Part shown: positions 55,063 through 63,891 of the stretch, piece after piece
Numbering within the stretch: the first letter of the stretch is position 1
Layout of the letters: each line of letters opens with the position of its first letter
From: Clostridium bowmanii
GTDB lineage: Bacteria; Bacillota; Clostridia; Clostridiales; Clostridiaceae
NCBI RefSeq assembly: GCF_018861315.1
Contig: NZ_JAHLDL010000015.1
Coordinates: forward strand, 37,146 to 101,145
DNA: 64,000 bases
Reading direction: 5' to 3'
Program-made: the position numbers and the translations under genes
The notes under the pieces: model-generated
Databases searched by the model: none
What the model was told of the DNA's origin: nothing
The model's input: only the letters and a program-made list of their open reading frames with translations

Positions 55063-55956
55063 ATGAGTTTAGATACATTTTTGCAACATCTAACTAACGG
55101 GATTTCTCTTGGCAGTTTGTATGCTTTGATTGCAATTGGATATACAATGGTTTATGGAATATTAAGACTTATCAACTTTGCTCATGGTGATATTTTTATG
55201 ATGGCAACATATTTTGCTTTTTATGGAGTAACTACCTTCATGTTACCTTGGTATTTTTCTTTTCTAATAGCAATAATTTTGACCGGTGCACTCGGAATGT
55301 TAATTGAAAGAACTGCATACAGACCTCTTAGAGGCGCACCTAAAATTTCAATTATGATTTCTGCAATTGGTGCTTCTTTTCTACTAGAAAATGTAGCAAT
55401 TGTGTTGTTTGGAGGAAGACCAAAACCTTTTCCAACACCGGATATTTTTGATAAAATGGTGAAATTCGGAAACATATCTATACAAAGATTGACTTTTGTT
55501 ATTCCTGTAGTTACATTTGTTTTGTTATATTTATTATTATATTTGATTAATCATACAAAGAGTGGAATGGCTATGAGAGCTGTTTCAAAAGATTATGAAA
55601 CAGCAGGACTTATGGGGATAGATGTAAATAAAACAATCTCATTTACCTTTGGAATTGGATCTATGCTTGCATCGGTGGGAGCATTATTGTGGGCACTTAA
55701 GTTTCCATCTCTTCTTCCACTTATGGGCGTTATGCCGGGATTAAAGTGCTTTATAGCGGCTGTTATTGGAGGAATAGGAAACATTAAAGGTGCTGTTATT
55801 GGAGGCTTTATTCTAGGTATCGGTGAAATTATGCTTGTTGCAGTTTTTCAGAACTTATCAGGATATAGAGATGCATTTGCGTTTGTAATGCTTATTATTA
55901 TACTACTACTTAAGCCAACAGGTATTATGGGCGAAAAAATATCGGAGAAGGTGTAG
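55063..55956 (+). CDS. livH: Branched-chain amino acid ABC permease
   Basis: A 297-residue permease with about eight hydrophobic segments. GISLGSLYALIAIGYTMVYG and INFAHGDIFMMATYFAF are the LivH marks. GGAGGAGG upstream. Pairs with LivM, 3 bases downstream. Confidence 0.94.
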   Translation: MSLDTFLQHLTNGISLGSLYALIAIGYTMVYGILRLINFAHGDIFMMATYFAFYGVTTFMLPWYFSFLIAIILTGALGMLIERTAYRPLRGAPKISIMISAIGASFLLENVAIVLFGGRPKPFPTPDIFDKMVKFGNISIQRLTFVIPVVTFVLLYLLLYLINHTKSGMAMRAVSKDYETAGLMGIDVNKTISFTFGIGSMLASVGALLWALKFPSLLPLMGVMPGLKCFIAAVIGGIGNIKGAVIGGFILGIGEIMLVAVFQNLSGYRDAFAFVMLIIILLLKPTGIMGEKISEKV

Positions 55957-55959
55957 AAT

Positions 55960-57012
55960 ATGAAAAAGAGAAATTTGATTTTAACATTAATTTCTTTGCT
56001 GATTTTATTTATAGCATTAATCTTTATAAATAAAAATTTGGACGCGTATAATATGAGAATATTAAATTTATGTGCTATTTATGTAATACTTGCACTAAGT
56101 ATGAATTTGGTAAATGGTTTTACAGGACTCTTTTCACTAGGACATGCTGGCTTTATGGCAGTGGGAGCATATACTACAGCACTACTCACAATGTCAGCAG
56201 ATATGAAGGCTCAAAATTTTTTCTTAGCACCCATAATTAAACCACTAGCAAATTTAACACTTCCATTCTTTCCAGCATTGATTATTGCAGGACTTGTTTC
56301 CGCTTTCGTGGGATATTTGATTGCAACACCAGTGCTTAGATTAAAAGGAGATTATTTGGCCATCGCAACTTTAGGTTTTTCAGAAATTATAAGAGTTATA
56401 TTTACAAATACGCAAACATTAACAAACGGAGCCTTAGGACTCAAAGGAATTCCAGACACCACAAATATATGGTGGACTTATGGAGTTGCTGTTATTACGG
56501 TTATAATCATTACTTCTCTCATAAATAGCTCCTATGGAAGAGCACTAAAAGCAATAAGAGAAGATGAGATAGCAGCAGAAAGTATGGGAATAAATCTGTT
56601 TAAACATAAGGTATTGGCATTTACAATTGGTGCATTTTTTGCAGGCATAGGTGGGGGACTTTTAGGAAATTTGTTAGGTACCATAGACCCACTTATGTTT
56701 AGGTTTATATTAACATTTAATATACTTCTTATTATCGTACTTGGAGGTATGGGTAGTATTACAGGATCAATTATTGCTGCTTTCATTGTAACAATTGCAG
56801 GAGAGGCATTGAGGTTTCTTGATGAGACTATGAATTTAGGATTTATAACAATTCAAGGAATACCTGGCCTTAGAATGGTAGTATTTTCAGCACTCTTAAT
56901 GTTGGTAGTAATCTTTTTCAGGCATGGTCTCATGGGGACAAAAGAATTTAGCTTTGATAAGATAATCAATAAATTTAGTAGAAAGCCATCTGAAAAAGGA
57001 GGCGATAGGTAA
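55960..57012 (+). CDS. livM: Branched-chain amino acid ABC permease
   Basis: A 350-residue permease. NLVNGFTGLFSLGHAGFMAV, LRLKGDYLAIATLGFSEI and GGMGSITGSIIAA are typical. The stop shares one base with the livG start. Confidence 0.94.
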   Translation: MKKRNLILTLISLLILFIALIFINKNLDAYNMRILNLCAIYVILALSMNLVNGFTGLFSLGHAGFMAVGAYTTALLTMSADMKAQNFFLAPIIKPLANLTLPFFPALIIAGLVSAFVGYLIATPVLRLKGDYLAIATLGFSEIIRVIFTNTQTLTNGALGLKGIPDTTNIWWTYGVAVITVIIITSLINSSYGRALKAIREDEIAAESMGINLFKHKVLAFTIGAFFAGIGGGLLGNLLGTIDPLMFRFILTFNILLIIVLGGMGSITGSIIAAFIVTIAGEALRFLDETMNLGFITIQGIPGLRMVVFSALLMLVVIFFRHGLMGTKEFSFDKIINKFSRKPSEKGGDR

Positions 57013-57797
57013 TGTCAGAAGTGAATACCGTATTAAAGATAGAAGATGTAAAGATGCAGTTTGGAGGAGTTACTGCAGTAAAGGATTTTAATCTTACCTT
57101 AAATAAAGGAGAAATTGTGGCATTAATAGGACCCAATGGTGCTGGAAAAACTACAGTTTTTAATATGGTTACTGGTGTGTACAAGCCAACTGAAGGGAAA
57201 ATTAATTTTAATAATAGAGATATCACAGGAATGAGGCCAGATTTAATTACTAAAACAGGAATTGCAAGGACTTTTCAAAATATAAGATTATTTAAAGATC
57301 TATCGGTGCTTGACAATGTTCTAATTGCTAATCATTTAAATATTAAATCAAATTTTATGGAAGCAGTCCTTAGGCTTTCAAGGTACAAGCGAGAAGAAAA
57401 CAAAATGATGGAAAAATCCCTTAATTTGCTTAAGAAAGTAGGCTTATTAGATCAGAAAGATTATAAGGCACACTCTCTTCCTTATGGAAAGCAACGAAGA
57501 TTAGAAATTGCTAGGGCAATGGCTACCAGCCCAGAAGTTTTGCTTCTAGATGAACCAGCCGCAGGAATGAATCCAAAAGAAACGGAAGATCTAACACGTT
57601 TTATTAAACAGATTAGAGATGAGTTTAACTTAACCATATTTATGATAGAGCATCACATGCAGGTTGTAATGGGAATATCAGATAGGATATATGTTCTTGA
57701 CTATGGTGTGACTATAGCAGAAGGAACTCCTTATGATATCCAAAATAATGAAAAGGTTATAGAAGCATATTTGGGGGTGAGTGAAGATGATGCTTAA
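57012..57797 (+). CDS. livG: Branched-chain amino acid ABC ATP-binding protein
   Basis: A 261-residue ATPase: Walker A GPNGAGKTTVFN (about 38-49), signature-like SLPYGKQRRLEIARAM, Walker B VLLLDEPAAGMNP. The Y-G-K signature variant is normal for LivG. Overlaps livF by about 10 bases. Confidence 0.95.
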   Translation: MSEVNTVLKIEDVKMQFGGVTAVKDFNLTLNKGEIVALIGPNGAGKTTVFNMVTGVYKPTEGKINFNNRDITGMRPDLITKTGIARTFQNIRLFKDLSVLDNVLIANHLNIKSNFMEAVLRLSRYKREENKMMEKSLNLLKKVGLLDQKDYKAHSLPYGKQRRLEIARAMATSPEVLLLDEPAAGMNPKETEDLTRFIKQIRDEFNLTIFMIEHHMQVVMGISDRIYVLDYGVTIAEGTPYDIQNNEKVIEAYLGVSEDDA

Positions 57798-58506
57798 AAT
57801 TGATGATTTAGTAGTTTCTTATGGTGGAATCGAAGCTTTAAGAGGAGTAAGTATTGAAGTTGAAGAAGGTAAAATTGTCACTTTAGTTGGTGCTAATGGC
57901 GCTGGAAAAAGCACCATGCTTCGTTCTATAGTAGGACTAGTTAAACCTAAAAGTGGAAAAATTCAATATTTAGACAGTGATTTGATGCTTATTAAACCTC
58001 AAAATATAGTAAAACATGGAATTACTTTGGTTCCAGAGGGAAGAAGGATTTTTGGAGATCTTACGGTAATTGAAAACCTAAAATTAGGTGCATTTTCAAG
58101 AAAAGATGAAAAAGAAATTAAAGAAGATATGGAATGGGTATATACACTCTTCCCAAGACTTAAGGAAAGAATTTGGCAACAAGGAGGGACACTATCAGGC
58201 GGAGAACAGCAAATGCTTGCAATTGGAAGAGCATTAATGTCAAGGCCAAAGTTACTAATGATGGATGAACCTTCTTTAGGGCTGGCACCATTAATTATTA
58301 AGGATGTCTTTAATATTATTAAAGAGATTAATAAGCAAGGTGTGACCATTCTGCTAATTGAACAAAATGCCAATGCTGCTCTAAAAATTGCACATATAGG
58401 GTATGTAATTGAAACGGGGCGAATTACTATTAAGGGAAGTGGAAAAGACTTATTGTGTAATGATGCTATAAAGAAGGCTTATTTAGGGGAAAGTGTTAAG
58501 GTATAA
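57787..58506 (+). CDS. livF: Branched-chain amino acid ABC ATP-binding protein
   Basis: A 239-residue ATPase: Walker A GANGAGKSTML, signature LSGGEQQMLAIGRAL, Walker B LLMMDEPSLGLAP. The start is one of two adjacent ATGs (57787 or 57790) after GGGGGTGA. Last gene of the liv operon. Confidence 0.94.
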   Translation: MMLKIDDLVVSYGGIEALRGVSIEVEEGKIVTLVGANGAGKSTMLRSIVGLVKPKSGKIQYLDSDLMLIKPQNIVKHGITLVPEGRRIFGDLTVIENLKLGAFSRKDEKEIKEDMEWVYTLFPRLKERIWQQGGTLSGGEQQMLAIGRALMSRPKLLMMDEPSLGLAPLIIKDVFNIIKEINKQGVTILLIEQNANAALKIAHIGYVIETGRITIKGSGKDLLCNDAIKKAYLGESVKV

Positions 58507-58547
58507 GGATCATTGTATTTAAAAGCTTCCTATAATTTTAATATGAA

Positions 58548-58592
58548 AAAGAGCATACTCTATTCTAGGACAATGATAGAGTTCGCTCTTTT
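58548..58592. terminator. Terminator shared by livF and the converging gene
   Basis: AAGAGC-AT-ACTCTAT ... ATAGAGT-TC-GCTCTT followed by TTTTTTT on the plus strand. The hairpin contains the last codons of the minus-strand gene. Confidence 0.85.
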
Positions 58593-58996
58593 TTTATACC
58601 ACCATCTTTCTTGTATAGGGCAATACCAGAAGAATTAGGTCCTAAAAATTTAACACCTGGGAATTCATTATTATCCACCATACGTCTAAAAAGCCTACCA
58701 ATCTTCTTTCGTTGTGATAAAGATACATTACCCCAAAACTCTGTTAAAAGGTCCGAAAATTGAAAATTACCATTTATGTTGATAATATTTTCTCTAATTA
58801 AATTCAATATATCTTCCTCAGTAAGGTTATTTTGTAATATTATATTTTTTTCATCCTCGCTGATATCTTTAATTTCATTTCTGATAATTTCAGTTAAAAA
58901 TTGACTTATGCCCATATAACCCTTGGTTTTTGTAAGATGTTCTAGTAATTTCAGTTCGCTTTCTGCCAGCCGTATACGTACATTTAACTCTTGCAT
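58565..58996 (-). CDS. DUF1413-like protein with ribbon-helix-type N-terminus
   Basis: A 143-residue protein. The first 40 residues (ELNVRIRLAESELKLLEHL) look like a ribbon-helix-helix DNA-binding or binding-partner segment. The C-terminal part (NFQFSDLLTEFWGNVSLSQR, KIGRLFRRMVD, VKFLGPNSSGIALYKK) resembles DUF1413, which has no known function. GAGGTGG precedes the ATG. Single gene. The DUF assignment is from memory of the motif pattern. Confidence 0.6.
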   Translation of the reverse strand: MQELNVRIRLAESELKLLEHLTKTKGYMGISQFLTEIIRNEIKDISEDEKNIILQNNLTEEDILNLIRENIININGNFQFSDLLTEFWGNVSLSQRKKIGRLFRRMVDNNEFPGVKFLGPNSSGIALYKKDGGIKKERTLSLS

Positions 58997-59105
58997 TTTG
59001 AACCACCTCTTTTAATTATTATAGTTTATTCTAAAAGCCTATGCAACCATGAAATATAAGGAGAATACTGAAGGTATCCCTGCTTAATACGTAATAGTTG
59101 TGTTT

Positions 59106-59176
59106 ATAACCATTGATAAATTATTTCAATGGTTATATAATGTTATTGTAGGTTGCATAACCTTTAATAACATTAT
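59106..59176. promoter_or_regulatory. Two adjacent leader hairpins before the symporter gene
   Basis: ATAACCATTG ... CAATGGTTAT (10 bp, 11-base loop) abuts ATAATGTTATT ... AATAACATTAT (11 bp), which itself encloses AGGTT-GCAT-AACCT. No T-run follows. It looks like a structured leader or stacked operators 150 bases upstream of the symporter. Confidence 0.5.
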
Positions 59177-59323
59177 TGTTTTTTATGTCAAATAGAAAAC
59201 GTCTTCATATGTATTAAAAGAAAATTAAACACTTATGAAAGATAAGTAAAGAAATCATTGGATATATTTATCTGTGGTTACTTATTAAAGCTTATAACTC
59301 AGATTTTGTAAGGAGGAGTAAAA

Positions 59324-60526
59324 ATGAAAAAAATAGGATTACTTCCTAGACTTATTATAGCTATTATCTTAGGTATCATTTTAGGAAGTATACTTCCTGG
59401 AACAGGGATAAGGCTTTTCGCAACATTTAATGGATTATTCGGTCAATTTTTAGGCTTTGCTATACCACTTATAATTATAGGATTTGTGGCACCTGGTATA
59501 GGTGATCTCGGTGCTGGAGCGGGTAAGATTCTAGCTATAACAGCTGGAATAGCATATGCATCTAGTGTACTTGCCGGAATATTAGCATATTTTGCTAATG
59601 CTACTATTCTTCCAATATTTTTAAAGCCTGGAGCATTAGGGGCAGGTTTTGGTAAAGGGGAATTAGCTAAAGCATTTATTAATGTTAAAATACCGCCTTT
59701 AATGGATGTAATGACAGCATTAGTTCTTGCATTTACATTAGGTATAGGTATTGCTGTAATAAAATCTACTGCCATAAAGAGTGTTATGAAGGAATTCCAA
59801 GATATTATTACTAAACTGATTACTGGGATAGTTATCCCATTACTTCCTATATATATTATGGGTACTTTTGCTAATATGACTTATGCTGGTCAAGTAGCTT
59901 CTATATTAAAAGTATTCTCAAAAGTATTTGTTTTAGTACTTATAATTCACTTTACAGTAATTGTCCTTCAGTATTTAATTGCTGGAACAATAGCTGGTGC
60001 TAATCCATTCAAATTAATTAAAACAATGATTCCTGCATATTTAACAGCTATAGGAACTCAATCCTCCGCAGCGACAATTCCAGTTACACTTGCTCAAACT
60101 AAAAAAAATGGAGTAAATGATGGAGTTGCTGACTTTGTGGTTCCACTTTGTGCAACTATACATCTTTCAGGTAGTACAATAACTCTTGTAAGTTGTTCCC
60201 TTGCAATAATGATGTTAAATGGTATGAATTACGGTTTCGGAACTTTCTTTGGATTTATTTTAGCCTTAGGGATTACAATGGTAGCTGCACCTGGTGTTCC
60301 TGGTGGAGCTGTAATGGCAGCACTTGGACTACTTCAAGGCATGCTTGGATTTAATGAACAATTAACATCTCTAATGATAGCACTATACTTAGCTCAAGAT
60401 AGTTTCGGTACTGCATGTAACATAACTGGTGATGGAGCAATCGCAGTATTAATAAATAAAATTTCTGGACATAAACTTTTTGAAAAACAACATGAAACTG
60501 CAAAAGATGAAAAAATTGTTGCTTAA
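59324..60526 (+). CDS. DAACS family sodium/proton:dicarboxylate or amino acid symporter
   Basis: A 400-residue membrane protein of the SDF/GltP family. MKKIGLLPRLIIAIILG opens it. The Ser-rich hairpin QSSAATIPVTLAQTKKNG is at about 242-259, and CATIHLSGSTITLV and QDSFGTACNITGDGA are the substrate- and ion-site segments. It imports glutamate, aspartate, serine/threonine or C4-acids; the sequence does not settle which. GGAGGAG upstream. Confidence 0.9.
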   Translation: MKKIGLLPRLIIAIILGIILGSILPGTGIRLFATFNGLFGQFLGFAIPLIIIGFVAPGIGDLGAGAGKILAITAGIAYASSVLAGILAYFANATILPIFLKPGALGAGFGKGELAKAFINVKIPPLMDVMTALVLAFTLGIGIAVIKSTAIKSVMKEFQDIITKLITGIVIPLLPIYIMGTFANMTYAGQVASILKVFSKVFVLVLIIHFTVIVLQYLIAGTIAGANPFKLIKTMIPAYLTAIGTQSSAATIPVTLAQTKKNGVNDGVADFVVPLCATIHLSGSTITLVSCSLAIMMLNGMNYGFGTFFGFILALGITMVAAPGVPGGAVMAALGLLQGMLGFNEQLTSLMIALYLAQDSFGTACNITGDGAIAVLINKISGHKLFEKQHETAKDEKIVA

Positions 60527-60555
60527 AATATTATAAATGCTTAAAATATTATAAA
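60521..60555 (+). repeat. 17-bp direct repeat across the symporter stop codon
   Basis: GCTTAAAATATTATAAA occurs at 60521 and again at 60539, the first copy containing the stop codon. A third partial copy (GCTTAAATAT) follows. Probably slippage duplication. Confidence 0.7.
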
Positions 60556-60620
60556 AAGCTTAAATATATCATCTAAATTTTAAATATAATATTTTAAATT
60601 GTGTATATTAAGATTCGAAA

Positions 60621-60664
60621 AAGAGAAAACTATCCCGCTAAAAAGGCAGGATGGTTTTCTCTTT
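60621..60664 (+). terminator. Terminator after the symporter gene
   Basis: AAGAGAAAACTATCC, a 13-base loop, GGATGGTTTTCTCTT, then TTATT. The rest of the 320-base gap holds no recognisable gene. Confidence 0.8.
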
Positions 60665-60847
60665 TATTAAAAAATAAATCAGCTAAACTTCAAAGTTTAT
60701 TCAAAGAAAATTAGTTAATAATCTAGCAGGACTTTTACAGGAAAATAAAGAATATAATACTAATATTACTCGGGAATATAAACCAGCGAAAATATCATGG
60801 GATGTAATTATACTCCGTGGAATATTATATAAAAGGAGTGAAAATTT

Positions 60848-61354
60848 ATGAAAACACTTATTGTTTATGGTACTAAACATGGTGCTACAGAAAAATGTAG
60901 TAAAGTTTTAAAAGATAAGCTTAATGGAGAAGTCGTCATTGTAAATATAAAAAAAGACGTAATACCGGATATGAATTCATTTAATAACATTGTTATTGGT
61001 GGGTCAATCTATGCAGGCAGAATTCAAAAGGAGATAAGAGAATTTTGTTTTAAAAATTTAAATACTCTAAAAAATAAAAAAATAGGAGTCTTTGTATGCT
61101 GCATGAGTGAAGGGGAAAAAGCAATATCACAACTCAATGATAGTTTACCAAGTGAATTAATGTGTATGGCTACGGCTAAAGAACACTTGGGAGGGGGCTT
61201 CACATTTAGTAAAATGAATTTTTTGGAGAAATTTATAATAAAGATGGTATCTAAAAAACAGAAGAATCCTGTTAAGGTTAATATAAATAAAGATGTCTTA
61301 AATATACACGAAGAAAGTATTAATAAATTTGCTGAATTAATGAATAAAAAATAG
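60848..61354 (+). CDS. Flavodoxin-domain protein
   Basis: A 168-residue FMN-binding flavodoxin-fold protein. The phosphate loop is VYGTKHGATEKCSK (7-20) and the second contact NIVIGGSIYAGRI near 48-60. It resembles the flavodoxin domain family that includes protoporphyrinogen oxidase HemG. A role in heme synthesis is unlikely to be provable from sequence; clostridia often use such proteins for electron transfer. AAAGGAG upstream. Confidence 0.82.
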   Translation: MKTLIVYGTKHGATEKCSKVLKDKLNGEVVIVNIKKDVIPDMNSFNNIVIGGSIYAGRIQKEIREFCFKNLNTLKNKKIGVFVCCMSEGEKAISQLNDSLPSELMCMATAKEHLGGGFTFSKMNFLEKFIIKMVSKKQKNPVKVNINKDVLNIHEESINKFAELMNKK

Positions 61355-61394
61355 TAGGTGCATATTTAGTTGTAATTATATAAAGTAATAGAGT

Positions 61395-61430
61395 AAAAAG
61401 TACTGTTCTGTTAGAAGAATAGTACTTTTT
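61395..61430. terminator. Terminator after the flavodoxin gene
   Basis: AAAAAGTACTGTTCT, a 6-base loop, AGAATAGTACTTTTT; works on both strands. Confidence 0.88.
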
Positions 61431-61544
61431 ATGTTGTTCAATGTTTAAAAGTTGTATAATGACATAGTAAGCTACATAGAGGAAAATAATTAGAGTAAAT
61501 TTTGGAAGTTTAAATAGTAACATAACGAAAGGAGCATGAAGCTA

Positions 61545-62573
61545 ATGTATAGTTTTAAAAATGATTATAGTGAGGGAGCTCATCCTAACATATTGAAAGC
61601 ATTAATGGAATCAAATATGGAGCAGACAGAGGGGTATGGGGAAGATCAGTATTCTTTAGCTGCTATTTCATTGTTGAAGGATAGATTAAATTGTAATGAT
61701 GTTGATATTCATTTGTTTTGTGGTGGAACCCAGACAAATCTTACCGTCATTTCAGCCTTTTTAAGACCACATGAAGCTGTCATTTCTGCAAATACAGGCC
61801 ATGTATTAGTTCATGAAACTGGAGCTATTGAGGCCACGGGTCATAAAATTATTTCCATTAAAGTGGAAGATGGAAAACTTAAGCCTATTCATATAAAAAT
61901 GGCATTAGAAGAACATACTGATGAGCATATGGTAAAGCCTAAGATGGTTTATATTTCAAATCCAACAGAAATAGGCTCTGTCTATAAAAAACAAGAATTA
62001 GAAGAGTTAAGTGAATGTTGCAGGAATAATAACCTTATTTTATATGTGGATGGTGCCAGACTTGGATCTGCACTATGCTCAAAAGGTAATGATATTGAGC
62101 TTTCAGACTTAACAAAGTTAACTGATGCTTTTTATATAGGTGGAACTAAAAATGGTGCATTATTGGGAGAAGCTCTTATTATTTGTAAAGATTCTCTTAA
62201 GAAAGATTTCAGATATCTCATTAAGCAAAAGGGTGGATTACTTGCAAAGGGAAGGTTAATTGGTATACAGTTTTTGGAGCTTTTTAAAGATGACCTTTTT
62301 TGGGATTTAGCAAAGCATGCTAATGATATGGCGCAGCTATTAACCAAAGGTATTAGTGACTGTGGATATGAATTCTTGATCCAGTCACCAACAAATCAAA
62401 TTTTCCCAATATTGACCAATAAAACAATTGAAAAGCTACAAGAAAAATATGCTTTTTATATATGGCAAAAAATTGATGAGAATAATTCTTCTATTCGGTT
62501 GGTAACCTCCTGGGCTACAAAGGAAGAGGCGGTTAAATCATTCATTAATGATCTTAGATTGTTTAGTATTTAA
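61545..62573 (+). CDS. Low-specificity L-threonine aldolase family (beta-eliminating lyase fold)
   Basis: A 342-residue PLP enzyme splitting threonine into glycine and acetaldehyde. YSFKNDYSEGAHPNIL opens it as in close relatives; LYVDGARLGSALCSK holds the PLP-binding Asp and GGTKNGALLGEA the PLP lysine. The ATG at 61545 is about 10 bases after AAAGGAG; an ATG 9 bases earlier is too close to it. Single gene. Confidence 0.92.
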   Translation: MYSFKNDYSEGAHPNILKALMESNMEQTEGYGEDQYSLAAISLLKDRLNCNDVDIHLFCGGTQTNLTVISAFLRPHEAVISANTGHVLVHETGAIEATGHKIISIKVEDGKLKPIHIKMALEEHTDEHMVKPKMVYISNPTEIGSVYKKQELEELSECCRNNNLILYVDGARLGSALCSKGNDIELSDLTKLTDAFYIGGTKNGALLGEALIICKDSLKKDFRYLIKQKGGLLAKGRLIGIQFLELFKDDLFWDLAKHANDMAQLLTKGISDCGYEFLIQSPTNQIFPILTNKTIEKLQEKYAFYIWQKIDENNSSIRLVTSWATKEEAVKSFINDLRLFSI

Positions 62574-62654
62574 TTTTCGGATGGCATTACCATATTTATG
62601 GTCTGAAATTTTATGGTATAATGTAAGCTATTAAACATATGAGGAGTGGTTTCA

Positions 62655-63812
62655 ATGGCAATACTTACATCTATTAAAGATGTTTTGAACGCGAAGCAAT
62701 ATAAACTTGATTTTGAAAGAATAATGGAGGAAAATAAAAGATTAAAACATATAAAGCTAACTCCATCTCAAATGGCACTGAGTCAAATTTTAGCTAAAAC
62801 TAAAGATCTTGAAGTGGAGCTAGAAGGATATGATAATCTAATTGAAACAAAAAGAAGAGCCATAGAAGAGCTCAACATAGAATATAAGCAGCAAGCTGAG
62901 TACCAAACAAAAGAATTTGAAGAGAAATCAAATGAATATGATAATCTAATAGAGCTAAAAGGTAAAGCACTTGATGACAAATCAAAAGAATTTGAGGAAT
63001 TAATTGAGATTAAAAGTAGTGAATACGATAATTTAATCGGACTAAAAGTTAAAAATCTTGAAGATAAATCTGTAGAGTACGATGAATTAATCCAAAGCAA
63101 AACTGAAGAGTATGATAATTTAGTAGAAATAAGGGCAAAAAATCTTGAAGATAAAAAAATAGAATATGATGATTTTATTGAACTCAAGACTAAAGAATAT
63201 GAGGATCAAACTAAACTGAATGCTGATGAATTTCAGGATAAATCCAATGAGTATGAAATTATAATCCAAACAAAAACAAAATCCATTGAAAATCTTGATT
63301 TAGAATATAATAAATTGAAAGATTGCGTAGAAAACTTAAAGTCTCAAATAGTAAACTTAGATGATGAGGTTTCAATGCAAGATTTCGGTATTTATAAGCC
63401 GCAATATAATTTAATGAATTCAGTAAAAGGTGCTACAATGCTTCAGGATATAAGAGAGAAGCAAATGGACATGATTAAATCTAAAGAAGCTATAGAATTT
63501 AAGCAATGGATTGTTAATGGTAGTATAAAAGAAGGCAATGAACTAGTGGAGGATATGACAGAGGATATGATTAAACTAGTTCTTAGGATATTTAACGATG
63601 AGTGTGATTCTATAATTGAAAAGGTTAAATTTAGTAATATAGAAGTAATAGAAAATAGAATTAAATCGTTTTTTGAAGATTTAAATAAGCTTGGTAATCT
63701 AACTCAAGTTAAAATAATTCCTAAATATTTCAACACTAAATTAGAAGAACTTTATCTTGCTTATGAATACAAATTGAAGGAACAGGAAGAAAAAGAAGAA
63801 CAAAGCGAATGA
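62655..63812 (+). CDS. Coiled-coil protein with DUF4041-like C-terminus
   Basis: A 385-residue acidic, mostly helical protein. Residues about 20-240 form a coiled coil that includes four 29-residue tandem repeats starting EYDNLIELK (94-209). Residues 240-370 (DFGIYKPQYNLMNSVKG, RIFNDECDSII, NKLGNL, LEELYLAYEYKLKEQEEK) resemble DUF4041. Many relatives continue into a GIY-YIG (T5orf172) nuclease domain; this one stops first and a terminator follows, so the short form looks genuine. A TATAAT box lies near 62616. Function unknown. Confidence 0.7.
   Translation: MAILTSIKDVLNAKQYKLDFERIMEENKRLKHIKLTPSQMALSQILAKTKDLEVELEGYDNLIETKRRAIEELNIEYKQQAEYQTKEFEEKSNEYDNLIELKGKALDDKSKEFEELIEIKSSEYDNLIGLKVKNLEDKSVEYDELIQSKTEEYDNLVEIRAKNLEDKKIEYDDFIELKTKEYEDQTKLNADEFQDKSNEYEIIIQTKTKSIENLDLEYNKLKDCVENLKSQIVNLDDEVSMQDFGIYKPQYNLMNSVKGATMLQDIREKQMDMIKSKEAIEFKQWIVNGSIKEGNELVEDMTEDMIKLVLRIFNDECDSIIEKVKFSNIEVIENRIKSFFEDLNKLGNLTQVKIIPKYFNTKLEELYLAYEYKLKEQEEKEEQSE
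62934..63281 (+). repeat. Four 87-bp in-frame repeats
   Basis: Four diverged units of 29 codons, each beginning EYDN or EYED and containing an internal EY/EF half repeat. They extend the coiled coil of the surrounding gene. Confidence 0.8.
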
Positions 63813-63855
63813 CAGAATAGTAAAATACGCAGATTAATTTAATACCTAAAGAAAG

Positions 63856-63891
63856 ACAACCTTGTAACTAAAATTACAAGGTTGTTTTTTA
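63856..63891 (+). terminator. Terminator followed directly by an intron
   Basis: ACAACCTTGTAA, loop CTAAAA, exact complement, then TTTTTA. The group II intron begins at the next base. Confidence 0.93.

Noticed and set aside
58565..58996. Antitoxin of a toxin-antitoxin pair, suggested by the ribbon-helix-like N-terminus
   Set aside because: No partner gene adjoins it, and the C-terminal half looks like DUF1413 rather than an antitoxin tail.
59106..59176. T-box or known riboswitch before the symporter
   Set aside because: No AGGGTGG-type T-box sequence, no specifier arrangement and no conserved riboswitch core were found.
60848..61354. Assignment of the flavodoxin-like gene as hemG (protoporphyrinogen oxidase)
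   Set aside because: Only the general flavodoxin fold can be seen, and no heme-branch genes are near.
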